Source: Vulgatibacter sp035565615
GTDB taxonomy: Bacteria > Myxococcota > Myxococcia > Myxococcales > Vulgatibacteraceae
Reading direction: 5' to 3'
Assembly (NCBI GenBank): GCA_035565615.1
Contig: DATMSB010000062.1
Span: 1 to 64,000 of the forward strand
DNA length: 64,000 bases
Under the pieces are notes generated by a model, which saw only the letters and a list, made by a program, of their open reading frames with translations, ran no database searches and was not told the origin of the DNA. The translations under genes were made by a program, and so were the position numbers. This document shows positions 41,157-49,359 of the stretch, piece by piece. The first letter of the stretch is position 1; each line of letters starts with the position of its first letter.

Positions 41157-41966
41157 CTAGCCTCCCACCCGCTCGCCGCCGTCTACCCGCAGGATCGCGC
41201 CGTTCACCCATCGCGCTTCGGGCGTGCACATCAGCGCCACGAAGTCGGCGACGTCCTCCGGGGTGGTGAGGCGGCCGAAGGGGTTGCGGCGCAGCGCCGA
41301 CGCCTTCATCGCCTCCGATCCGGGGATCATCCGCAGCGCCCGGGTGTCGGTGACGCCCGGCTGGATCACGTTCGCGCGGATCCCCCAGGGCGCGAACTCC
41401 ACGGCGATCGAGCGGGACACCGCCTCGAGGGCCGCCTTGGCCGCCGACACCGCGGCGTAGCCACGCCAGGCCACCTCGTTGCCCTCGCTCGTGAGGGAAA
41501 GGATGCGGGCGTCGCCGGCGAAGAGCCCGCGGTCGTGGAGCGCCCGGGTCCACGCGGCGAGGCTCGTCCCCATGGCGTAGACGGTGCCGGCGAAGTCGTC
41601 CTCGTCGAGGAGGAGATCGCCGTCGCCGGAGAAGCGCGACCGGGCCAGCGGCTTGAGGTTGCCGCGGGCGATGGAGTGGAGGAGCAGGCGGATGCTCCCG
41701 GCCCCCGCCCGCGCGGCGAGCTCGTCCAGGATCTGCGCGCGCCCCTGGGGCGAGAGCGCGTCTACGTTGAGGGCGAGGAAGCCGCCGCCGTACCCTCGGA
41801 TCTCGTCGAACGCAGGCTCGATGGCGGGCATCGCGCCGGCCCGATCCCGATGCACCACCGCGACGCTCATCCCGCAGGACGCGAGCTTGCGTGCCGCGGC
41901 GAGACCGAAGCCGCTCGATCCGCCCAGGATCAGCGCCCACTCGCTCCGCTCGAATCGGATCCCCAT
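41157..41966 (-). CDS. SDR-family enoyl-ACP reductase-like protein (FabL/FabI-like)
   Basis: A 269-residue Rossmann protein. Features: GGSSGFGLAAARKLASCG (nucleotide-binding loop), LLLHSIARGNLKPL (similar to the FabI/FabL phrase around HSIA), YAAVSAAKAALEA (Tyr and Lys of the active site), and ANVIQPGVTDTRAL plus NGAILRVDGGER at the end. The combination is closest to FabL-type enoyl reductases, though a 3-ketoacyl reductase role is possible. It is the first gene of the lipid operon and faces the PlsC gene across a 195-base gap containing an Fnr-like palindrome. Confidence 0.75.
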   Translation of the reverse strand: MGIRFERSEWALILGGSSGFGLAAARKLASCGMSVAVVHRDRAGAMPAIEPAFDEIRGYGGGFLALNVDALSPQGRAQILDELAARAGAGSIRLLLHSIARGNLKPLARSRFSGDGDLLLDEDDFAGTVYAMGTSLAAWTRALHDRGLFAGDARILSLTSEGNEVAWRGYAAVSAAKAALEAVSRSIAVEFAPWGIRANVIQPGVTDTRALRMIPGSEAMKASALRRNPFGRLTTPEDVADFVALMCTPEARWVNGAILRVDGGERVGG

Positions 41967-42045
41967 GACGCCCTCTCTTCCGCGAGACGTCGCGGCGCGA
42001 GGGGGGGAGATACGCTCCCGTCGTCATGGCCCGATAACGAGGACC

Positions 42046-42057
42046 TGATCCGGATCA
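42046..42057. promoter_or_regulatory. Fnr-type palindrome between divergent lipid genes
   Basis: TGAT-CCGG-ATCA is a perfect 12-bp palindrome matching the inner Fnr/DNR consensus (TTGAT-N4-ATCAA). It lies between the enoyl-reductase gene (start 41966, minus) and the acyltransferase gene (start 42162, plus), so it could control both directions. Confidence 0.55.
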
Positions 42058-42161
42058 TGCTCGATCGGGCCTCGCGCCGGCGCCGTGACGCGTCCGTGAC
42101 CGGCCGATGCGATCGAAGGGGCTCGCGCTCCGCTCCCGGGCGCGGGTGAAAGGAGTGCGCA

Positions 42162-42968
42162 TTGCGCCGCCTGCTACTCCCGATCCTCGGCGTCTACGCC
42201 TACTTGACCTTCGTGTCGCTCCTCCTGGCGTTCCTCCCCGCGGTGGCCCTCGCCGCGCTGGTCCACCGGCGGGATCCGACCCGGCGCGTCCCGGGGCGCT
42301 GGGTGTGCCGGCTGGGCCGGGTGTGCGGCGCCGTGATGCCGCTGTGGCGGTTCTTCGTGGAGGGCCCGACGCCTCCCGGGATCGAATCGCGAGGGTACGT
42401 CGTGGTGGCGAACCACGAGTCCGCCGCCGATCCTTTCCTCCTCACCCGGCTTCCCTGGGACATGAGGTGGGTGGCGAAGGACGAGCTCTTCCGCCTGCCC
42501 CTCGCCGGCTGGATCCTCCGGGCGGGCGGTCTCATCCCCATCCGCCGCGGGCGCGGCGGCAGCATGCGGGCGATGCTCGAGGCGTGCCGCAACACCCTGC
42601 GCGACGGCCTGCCGGTGATGCTCTTTCCCGAGGGCACCCGATCGCCGGACGGCGAACTCCTCCCGTTCAAGGACGGCGCGTTCGAGCTGGCCATCGAGGC
42701 GGGCGTGCCGGTGGTGCCCGTGGCCCTCGCCGGCACCCGGGACTGCCGGCCGAAGGGATCGCTGTGGTTCGGGTGGGCGACGGCGAAGGCCCGGGTGCTG
42801 CAGCCTTTCGACACCGCCGGCCTCACCCTCGCCGACGCCCCCGCGCTGCGGGAGGCGGTGCGCGATCGCATCGCCGCCGAGGTGGCGGATCTGCGCCGGG
42901 AGTTGGAAGCGGCCAACGCCCCGCGATCGGCGCGGCCCGCGTCGAAGGTGAACCCCACCGTGTTATGA
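42162..42968 (+). CDS. PlsC-type 1-acylglycerol-3-phosphate acyltransferase
   Basis: A 268-residue protein with an N-terminal membrane segment (LLLPILGVYAYLTFVSLLLA) and the acyltransferase motifs: NHESAADPF (the H-x4-D catalytic pair), GGLIPIRRG, and FPEGTRSPDGELLPFKDGAF. It would transfer an acyl chain from ACP or CoA to a glycerol phosphate or related acceptor. It is divergent from the fatty-acid-like operon and shares its putative Fnr-type promoter site, so it probably incorporates that product into a membrane lipid. Confidence 0.85.
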   Translation: MRRLLLPILGVYAYLTFVSLLLAFLPAVALAALVHRRDPTRRVPGRWVCRLGRVCGAVMPLWRFFVEGPTPPGIESRGYVVVANHESAADPFLLTRLPWDMRWVAKDELFRLPLAGWILRAGGLIPIRRGRGGSMRAMLEACRNTLRDGLPVMLFPEGTRSPDGELLPFKDGAFELAIEAGVPVVPVALAGTRDCRPKGSLWFGWATAKARVLQPFDTAGLTLADAPALREAVRDRIAAEVADLRRELEAANAPRSARPASKVNPTVL

Positions 42969-42977
42969 CCCGGATCA
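42966..42977. promoter_or_regulatory. Fnr-like palindrome before the tyrosine phenol-lyase gene
   Basis: TGAC-CCGG-ATCA differs by one base from the palindrome at 42046 and shares CCGGATCATG with it. It begins at the acyltransferase stop codon, about 60 bases before the lyase start. Confidence 0.45.
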
Positions 42978-43036
42978 TGGTTCCCGCGGATTGGCTCCCG
43001 TATCCGGTGCGCGGGTTTTGACTGGCAGGAGCGGCC

Positions 43037-44413
43037 TTGCGCGCGAGAAGACGTCCCGAACCGTACCGAGTGAAGATGGTGGAGCCTCTGTCCATCCTGT
43101 CGAGGGAGGCCCGCGAAGAGGCGATCCGCCGAGCCGGATTCAATACGTTCCTGCTCCCTTCCCAGGCCGTCTACATCGATCTCCTCACCGACTCGGGCAC
43201 CAACGCGATGTCCGATCGGCAGTGGTCCCGGCTGATGCTGGGAGACGAGGCCTACGCGGGATCGCGGAGCTTCGACCGCCTCAAGGAGGCGGTGCGCGAG
43301 CACTACGGCTTCCGCCACGTGGTCCCCACCCACCAGGGCCGGGGCGCGGAGAACCTGCTCTCCCGGATCCTGATCCGGGAGGGGCACGTGATCCCGCAGA
43401 ACATGTACTTCACCACCACCCGGGCCCACCAGGAGATGAACGGCGGCCGCTTCCTCGACGTCATCGTCCCGGAGGCCCACGACCCCTCGAGCCTCCATCC
43501 CTTCAAGGGCAACGTGGATCTCGACCGGCTGGAGGCCGCGATCCGGGAGTTCGGCGCCGACCGAATTCCGTATGTGAACGTCGCCCTCACCGTGAACATG
43601 GCGGGGGGCCAGCCGATCTCCATGGAGAACCTGCGGGCGGTGCGGGCCCTCTGCGACCGGCACTCCCTGCGGCTGATGTACGACGCCACCCGCGCCGTCG
43701 AGAACGCCTTCTTCATCCAGGAGCGGGAGCCCGGCTGGTCCGGCCGCACGATCGCCGAGATCTTCCGGGAGCAGATGTCCCTCGCCGACGGCTGCACCAT
43801 GTCGGGGAAGAAGGACCTCCTCGTGAACATCGGCGGCTTCCTCGCCACCAACGACGACGTGATCTTCGCCCGCGCCAAGGAGGAGGTGGTGATCTTCGAG
43901 GGCATGCCCACCTACGGCGGCCTGGCCGGCCGCGACATGGAGGCCATGGCCCAGGGGATCCGGGAGATGGTCGACGACGCCTACGTCGCCCATCGGATCG
44001 CGCAGGTGCGCCACCTGGGGGAGCAGCTCGAGGCGGCGGGCGTCCCCATCGTCAGGCCCATCGGCGGCCACGCGGTCTTCGTCGACGCCAGGGCCTTTCT
44101 CCCCCACGTGCCGCAGGAGTGCTTCCCGGCCCAGTCCCTCGCCGCCGAGATCTACCGGGAGTCGGGGGTGCGGGGGATGGAGCGCGGCATCGTCTCCGCT
44201 GGGCGGAACAAGGAGACCGGCGAGAACCACCGGCCGGCCCTGGAGCTGGTGCGCCTCACCATCCCCCGCCGGGTCTACTCGAACGATCACCTCGACTTCG
44301 TGGCCGACGCAATCGTCGACCTCTATCGCCGCCGCGAGTCGATCGGCGGGCTCCGGATGACGTACGAGCCGCCGACCTTGCGGTTCTTCAGCGCCCGCTT
44401 CGAGCCGCTGTAG
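43037..44413 (+). CDS. tpl: Tyrosine phenol-lyase
   Basis: A 458-residue PLP enzyme, full length. It aligns throughout with bacterial tyrosine phenol-lyase: DLLTDSGTNAMSDRQW, PTHQGRGAENLLS, NMYFTTTRAHQE, SGKKDLLVNIGGF (PLP lysine, 258 or 259) and EGMPTYGGLAGRDMEAMA. Residues separating it from tryptophanase are of the lyase type: MERGIVSAGRN (the Arg that binds the phenol side) and LRFFSARF at the C-terminus. It splits tyrosine into phenol, pyruvate and ammonia. The TTG start has a good AGGAG. It lies 68 bases after the acyltransferase gene. Confidence 0.88.
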   Translation: MRARRRPEPYRVKMVEPLSILSREAREEAIRRAGFNTFLLPSQAVYIDLLTDSGTNAMSDRQWSRLMLGDEAYAGSRSFDRLKEAVREHYGFRHVVPTHQGRGAENLLSRILIREGHVIPQNMYFTTTRAHQEMNGGRFLDVIVPEAHDPSSLHPFKGNVDLDRLEAAIREFGADRIPYVNVALTVNMAGGQPISMENLRAVRALCDRHSLRLMYDATRAVENAFFIQEREPGWSGRTIAEIFREQMSLADGCTMSGKKDLLVNIGGFLATNDDVIFARAKEEVVIFEGMPTYGGLAGRDMEAMAQGIREMVDDAYVAHRIAQVRHLGEQLEAAGVPIVRPIGGHAVFVDARAFLPHVPQECFPAQSLAAEIYRESGVRGMERGIVSAGRNKETGENHRPALELVRLTIPRRVYSNDHLDFVADAIVDLYRRRESIGGLRMTYEPPTLRFFSARFEPL

Positions 44414-44512
44414 GAACGCAGCCCCCGGGTTCCGGGGACGAGATCCTTCCACGCCTCCGCGTGAGCTCCCGATGGCCGGAGGAGCGGAGAGGTGCGCCAA
44501 AGCATTAAGTTT

Positions 44513-44524
44513 CGTTACGTAACG
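44513..44524. promoter_or_regulatory. 12-bp palindrome in the AT-rich nos promoter region
   Basis: CGTTACGTAACG is a perfect palindrome in a strikingly AT-rich patch (about 44500-44600) that precedes the cytochrome c-nosZ operon. A degenerate Fnr-like TGAT-ATTG-ATAA lies beside it at 44527-44538. This is the most obvious promoter region of the window; the binding protein is unknown. Confidence 0.45.
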
Positions 44525-44647
44525 GCTGATATTGATAAGTCTGGCTGATGCTCAGTGAGAAAAATACAAATTTACCTGAAGTGAGGTTGAGTAAGTGGCG
44601 ATCTGCAACTACAACAAGGCGAGTCGACGACGCCGAAGAGGGTGGAA

Positions 44648-45082
44648 ATGAGAAAAACGATAGCAATCGCGGTGATCGTCCCGTCGGCGCTTCTCGTCGC
44701 GGCCTGCAGCAAGGACGCGGCTCCGGAGGCGGGGCGAGAGGCCGCCGTCGCCCCCGCACCCTCCCGAGAGGCCTCGGGGGGCGGTGTGGATCCCGCCTCC
44801 GAGAAGGAGGCGAAGGAGATTTTCGCCAACCGCTGCGCCCCCTGCCACGGCCCGACGGGCGGCGGGGACGGACCTGCCTCCGCGGGCTTCGATCCGCGGC
44901 CGGCCAACCTGGGTTCCCCGCAGTGGCAGGCCTCCGTCACCGACGAACACATCGAGCGGATCGTGCAGTACGGCGGCGCCGCGGTGGGCAAGAGCGCCGC
45001 GATGCCGGCCAACCCGGATCTGATGGGCAAGCCGGAGGTCGTGAAGGCCCTGCGCATGTACATCCGCAGCTTGAAGAAGTGA
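44648..45082 (+). CDS. Monohaem c-type cytochrome lipoprotein
   Basis: A 144-residue protein with a signal ending in a lipobox (LLVAACSKD, Cys 20), a low-complexity Ala/Pro linker, and a cytochrome c domain. The haem motif is CAPCH (C63, C66, H67), with a likely axial Met in SAAMPANPDLMG. The ATG at 44648 is preferred over a GTG two codons earlier. It lies 57 bases ahead of nosZ and is probably its electron donor. Membrane-anchored small cytochromes commonly serve this role in clade II nos loci. Confidence 0.85.
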   Translation: MRKTIAIAVIVPSALLVAACSKDAAPEAGREAAVAPAPSREASGGGVDPASEKEAKEIFANRCAPCHGPTGGGDGPASAGFDPRPANLGSPQWQASVTDEHIERIVQYGGAAVGKSAAMPANPDLMGKPEVVKALRMYIRSLKK

Positions 45083-45139
45083 TTCGCGCGCCTCGATGGG
45101 CGAGGTGCGCGGCGCCCTCTGATGGGCAGGAGCACCACC

Positions 45140-47095
45140 ATGAGATCGGTTTCGAAGTTCTTGCTTCTATTCGTCTCCATGGTTGCGGTCGGATGTTCCG
45201 ACGGACCCTCGGCTGCCCCGTCGGCCTCACTCGGCGGCGGTTCCTCGTTGTCGGCCTTGATGCAGGCGCGGGGGCTGACGGAGGCGGACGTCACCGCCGC
45301 GCTCAAGACCTACACGCCCACCGGGAAGAAGGACGAGTACCTGATCTTCGCGTCGGGAGGCCACGGCGGGAATCTCATCGTCATCGGCGTCCCGAGCATG
45401 CGCATCCTCAAGTACATCGGCGTCTTCACGCCGGAGCCCTGGCAGGGCTACGGGTACGGCGATCAGACGAACGAACTCCTCAGGGAGGGATCGCGGGACG
45501 GCAAGGAGATCACCTGGGGAGACATGCACCACCCGTCGTTCTCCGAGACCAAGGGTGACTACGACGGCGAGTACATCTTCGTGAACGACAAGGCGAACGC
45601 CCGGGTCGCGGTGGTGAACCTGAAGGACTTCGTCACCACGCAGATCGTCACCAGCCAGCTCATCCAGTCGGAGCACGGCTCCACCTTCGTCACCCCGGAC
45701 ACCGAGTACGTAATCGAGACGGCCCAGTACCCGGCGCCGCTCGGCGGCAAGTACGCCGACGTCGACAAGTACGACGAGGAGTACCGGGGTGCGTCGATCT
45801 TTTGGAAGTTCGACAGGTCCAAGGGCCGCATCGTCCCCGAGGAGTCGTGGGCGGTGGAGTTCCCCCCCTACATGCAGGACCTGGCCGACGCCGGGAAGCT
45901 CGCCAGCGACGGCTGGGTGTTCTTCAACTCCATCAACACCGAGCGCGCCTACGGCGGGATCATGGAGGGCAACCCGCCCCTCGAGTCGGGCGCCTCCCAG
46001 AACGACATGGACTACCTCCACGTCTTCGACTGGAAGAAGGCCGAGGAGGTGGTGAAGGCCGGCAAGACCACCACCATCGCCGGGATGCGGGTGATCTCGC
46101 TGCAGACGGCGATCGACGAGGGCTTGCTGTACTTCGTCCCCGAGCCCAAGAGCCCGCACGGCGTCGACGTCACGCCCGACGGCAGGGAGATCGTCGTCGG
46201 CGGCAAGCTCGACACCCACGCCACGGTCTACTCCTTCGAGAAGATCAAGGCCCTCATCGACCAGAAGAAGTTCGACGGCCGCGACTCCTACGGCGTGCCC
46301 ATCCTCCCCTTCGAGGAGTCCATCCGCGGCCAGTGCGAGATCGGGCTGGGGCCCCTCCACACCCAGTTCGACGCCGACGGCTTCGCCTACACCTCGGTCT
46401 TCATCGAGTCCAAGGTCGCCAAGTGGTCGCTCGCGGACCTCAAGGTGGTCGAGAAGATCCCCGTCCACTACAACGTCGGCCACATCCTCACCGCCGAGGG
46501 CGACACCGTCAGCCCGGACGGCAGGTACCTGGTGTCGATGAACAAGTGGGCCATCGATCGGTTCAACGACGTCGGCCCCCTCCTCCCGCAGAACTTCCAG
46601 CTCATCGACCTCGACACCCCGAAGATGGAGCTGCTCTACGACCTGCCCATCCCCCTGGGCGAGCCCCACTACGCGCAGATGATCAAGGCAGACAAGATCA
46701 AGGCCATCGACATCTACAAGCCCGCGGGGATCAACCCCATCACCCATGAGAAGGATCCCTTCGCGGTGGAGAGCGGGCAGGAGCGGGTCGAGCGCAGGCC
46801 AGACGGCGTCCACGTGTACATGACCGCGATCCGCAGCCACTTCAAGCCGGACATCGTTCGGGTGAAGGAGGGCGACACCGTCCACCTGCACCTCACCAAC
46901 ATCGAGCAGGCGAAGGACGCGACCCACGGGTTCACGATCGGCTCCCACAACCTCCACGTGAGCCTCGAGCCAGGCAAGCACGTGAACCTCACCTTCGTCG
47001 CCGACAGGCCGGGCGTGTACCCCATGTACTGCACGGAGTTCTGCTCGGCGCTGCACCTCGAGATGGCCGGCTACTTCCTGGTGGAGCCCAAGTGA
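45140..47095 (+). CDS. nosZ: Nitrous oxide reductase, clade II type
   Basis: A 651-residue enzyme that reduces N2O to N2. CuZ histidine motifs include DMHHPSFSETKGDYDG, SEHGSTF, SPHGVDV, GPLHTQFDADG and GEPHYAQM. The C-terminal cupredoxin domain has the CuA motif CTEFCSALHLEM. The signal is a Sec-type lipobox (VAVGCSDG) with no twin-arginine, and the motif context is that of clade II enzymes. The ATG at 45140 was chosen for its AGGAG spacing over the ATG at 45122. It is followed by nosD, nosF, nosL and nosY. Confidence 0.95.
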   Translation: MRSVSKFLLLFVSMVAVGCSDGPSAAPSASLGGGSSLSALMQARGLTEADVTAALKTYTPTGKKDEYLIFASGGHGGNLIVIGVPSMRILKYIGVFTPEPWQGYGYGDQTNELLREGSRDGKEITWGDMHHPSFSETKGDYDGEYIFVNDKANARVAVVNLKDFVTTQIVTSQLIQSEHGSTFVTPDTEYVIETAQYPAPLGGKYADVDKYDEEYRGASIFWKFDRSKGRIVPEESWAVEFPPYMQDLADAGKLASDGWVFFNSINTERAYGGIMEGNPPLESGASQNDMDYLHVFDWKKAEEVVKAGKTTTIAGMRVISLQTAIDEGLLYFVPEPKSPHGVDVTPDGREIVVGGKLDTHATVYSFEKIKALIDQKKFDGRDSYGVPILPFEESIRGQCEIGLGPLHTQFDADGFAYTSVFIESKVAKWSLADLKVVEKIPVHYNVGHILTAEGDTVSPDGRYLVSMNKWAIDRFNDVGPLLPQNFQLIDLDTPKMELLYDLPIPLGEPHYAQMIKADKIKAIDIYKPAGINPITHEKDPFAVESGQERVERRPDGVHVYMTAIRSHFKPDIVRVKEGDTVHLHLTNIEQAKDATHGFTIGSHNLHVSLEPGKHVNLTFVADRPGVYPMYCTEFCSALHLEMAGYFLVEPK

Positions 47096-47153
47096 CGCAC
47101 CCTCGATCCCGGGGCGAGGGGGATCCCTCTCGCCCCGGCCTCGGGAGCCCTCC

Positions 47154-48473
47154 ATGCCATCCCACAGGCTGACGGTCCTCCTCGCGACGACGCTCCTCGC
47201 GGCATCGTGCAGCCCGGAGCGACCCGCTTCGCGGGGGCCGAGAGAGGTGGAGCTGCCGCGGCCCGAGCGGCCGGCAGCCTGCGTGGAGATCCCCGCCGGC
47301 GCCGACCTGCAGGCGGCGGTCGACGCCGCGGCCCCGGGGCAGGCGCTCTGCCTGGCGCCGGGCACCTACGACGGGCCCCTGCAGATCGAGGAGGCCATCA
47401 CCCTGTGGGGCCCGGGTGCGGTGATCCGATCCCAAGGGAAGGGCAGCACCGTCCGCCTCGATGCACCGGGGCGGCTCCTGGGCCTCACCGTCGACGGCAG
47501 CGGCGGACGCTTCGACAAGCTGGACGCGGCGGTGCGGGTCCAGGCCGAGGACGCGCTGGTGGAGGGCCTCACCATCCGCAACGCCACCTTCGGGATCCTC
47601 GTCGAGCGGTCGAAGCGCGTCACCATCCGAGGCAACCACGTCGTCGGCGATCGCAGGAAGGCCCTGGGTCTGCGCGGCGACGGGATCCGCCTCTGGGAGG
47701 CCCACGGCTGCCTGATCGAGGGAAACCTGGTCGAGGCCTCGCGCGATATGGTGATCTGGTACTCGACCGACACCACCCTGCTGGAGAACACCGTCGTCGA
47801 CGGCCGCTACGGCTCCCACCTCATGTACAGCCACCGCAGCCACGTCCTCCGCAACCGGTACGTCGGCAACACGGTCGGCGTCTTCGTGATGTACAGCCGC
47901 GAAGTGGACCTTCGCGAGAACCTCCTCGCCGACTCGGCCGGCGCCGCGGGGATCGGCCTCGGCGTCAAGGAGTCCGGCAACCTGGACGTGGTCCGCAACC
48001 TCTTCGTCCACAACACCATCGGCGCCTACCTGGAGACCTCCCCGCTGCAGCAGGACGACCACAACCTCTTCGAGGAGAACGTCTTCCGGCTGGGCGAGAC
48101 CGGCGTCGTCTTCCACAGCAGCCAGCACCGCAACGTGTTTCGGCGGAACAGCTTCCGGGACAACTTCGCGGTGGTCCGGGTGGAGGGCGGCGGCGACGCC
48201 CTGGGCGTCACCTGGGACGGCAACGACTACGACGACTACGCCGGCTACGATCTGGACGGCGACGGGATCGGCGACATCCCCTACGAGCAGCGCCGGCTCT
48301 CCTCCGATCTGCTGGCGCGCACCCCCTCGCTCGAGTTCTTCCGCGGCTCGCTGACCCTCGCCCTGGTGGACGCCGCGAGCCACGCGCTCCCCCTCGTGAA
48401 GCCCACGCTGGTCCTGCGCGACGAGTCGCCGCGCATGGCCCCCCTTCCCATCGAGGTCGTCCGTGGAAATTGA
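47154..48473 (+). CDS. nosD: NosD periplasmic copper-site maturation protein
   Basis: A 439-residue secreted protein with a lipobox-like signal (LLAASCSPE) and a right-handed parallel beta-helix made of short repeating rungs, such as LVEGLTIRNATFGILVERS and HVLRNRYVGNTVGVFV. NosD works with the NosFY ABC transporter to assemble the CuZ site of NosZ, probably supplying sulfide or copper. The gene follows nosZ by 58 bases and overlaps nosF by 11 bases. Length is normal. Confidence 0.9.
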   Translation: MPSHRLTVLLATTLLAASCSPERPASRGPREVELPRPERPAACVEIPAGADLQAAVDAAAPGQALCLAPGTYDGPLQIEEAITLWGPGAVIRSQGKGSTVRLDAPGRLLGLTVDGSGGRFDKLDAAVRVQAEDALVEGLTIRNATFGILVERSKRVTIRGNHVVGDRRKALGLRGDGIRLWEAHGCLIEGNLVEASRDMVIWYSTDTTLLENTVVDGRYGSHLMYSHRSHVLRNRYVGNTVGVFVMYSREVDLRENLLADSAGAAGIGLGVKESGNLDVVRNLFVHNTIGAYLETSPLQQDDHNLFEENVFRLGETGVVFHSSQHRNVFRRNSFRDNFAVVRVEGGGDALGVTWDGNDYDDYAGYDLDGDGIGDIPYEQRRLSSDLLARTPSLEFFRGSLTLALVDAASHALPLVKPTLVLRDESPRMAPLPIEVVRGN

Positions 48474-49359
48474 GCTCCGCCGCGTCGTGAAGGGCTTCGG
48501 CAGGATGAGGGCGCTGGACGGCATCGACTGCAGGATCCCCGCCGGGAGGAAGGTCGCGCTCATCGGGCCCAACGGCTCCGGAAAGTCCACCCTCATCCGC
48601 GTGATCATGGGGCTGCTCGGCTGCGAGGGCGAGGTGCGCCTCGACGGGAAGGCGCCCTTCGAGGATCGGATCGCGGTGGCCAGGCGCCTCGCCTACGTCC
48701 CCCAGCTCCCACCGCAGCTCGCGGCGCCGGTGGGCGAGCTGGTGGCGACGGTGGCGCTCACCCGCGGCATCGACCAGGGGCGGATCGCCGCGATCGCGAG
48801 GAGGCTTGCTCTCGACCTCGACGCCGTCGCGGCGAGGCGGTTTCGCGACCTGTCGGGCGGCATGAAGCAGAAGCTCCTCCTCGCCCTGGCCTTCGCGTCG
48901 GATCCGTCGCTCCTGATCCTGGACGAGCCCACCGCCAGCCTGGACGCGCACGCGCGCGATCGCTTCTTCCAGCTCGTCACCGAACTCCCGGAGGAGGTGA
49001 CGGTGATCCTCTGCTCCCACCGGCTCGAGGAGATGCGGCACCTCGCGGATCACGTCCTAGCCCTCGACGAGGGGAAGATCGTCTACGACGGGCCCGCCGC
49101 CGCGTACCTGGGCGGGAGCGCGTTCTCCAGCCTGGAGGTCTGCGTGGAGGATCCGGCCCTCGCGTCGAGGCTCGCGGCCCTCGGCTTCCGGAAGGGCGCG
49201 GGCGACTGGTGGCTCCGCACGGTGGCGCGCGACGAGAAGATCGCCGCGTTGGAGGCGGTGAACGATCGGGTCGGAGGTGGCCTGGTCGACGTCCTGGTTC
49301 GAGACCTCGAGTCGATCGTCGTCCTGGAGGCGGGAAAGGAGGATCGCCAACATGGCTGA
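48463..49359 (+). CDS. nosF: NosF ABC transporter ATPase
   Basis: A 298-residue ATPase with a GTG start inside the end of nosD. Walker A is GPNGSGKST, the signature is LSGGMKQK, and Walker B is LLILDEPTASLD, with a following switch His in CSHRLEEM. With NosY and NosD it forms the transporter needed for CuZ maturation. The C-terminal 80 residues carry a small extra domain. It overlaps nosL by 8 bases. Confidence 0.92.
   Translation: MEIELRRVVKGFGRMRALDGIDCRIPAGRKVALIGPNGSGKSTLIRVIMGLLGCEGEVRLDGKAPFEDRIAVARRLAYVPQLPPQLAAPVGELVATVALTRGIDQGRIAAIARRLALDLDAVAARRFRDLSGGMKQKLLLALAFASDPSLLILDEPTASLDAHARDRFFQLVTELPEEVTVILCSHRLEEMRHLADHVLALDEGKIVYDGPAAAYLGGSAFSSLEVCVEDPALASRLAALGFRKGAGDWWLRTVARDEKIAALEAVNDRVGGGLVDVLVRDLESIVVLEAGKEDRQHG

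Noticed and set aside
43037..44413. Call as tryptophanase
   Set aside because: The Arg in MERGI and the LRFF-type C-terminus match tyrosine phenol-lyase rather than tryptophanase.
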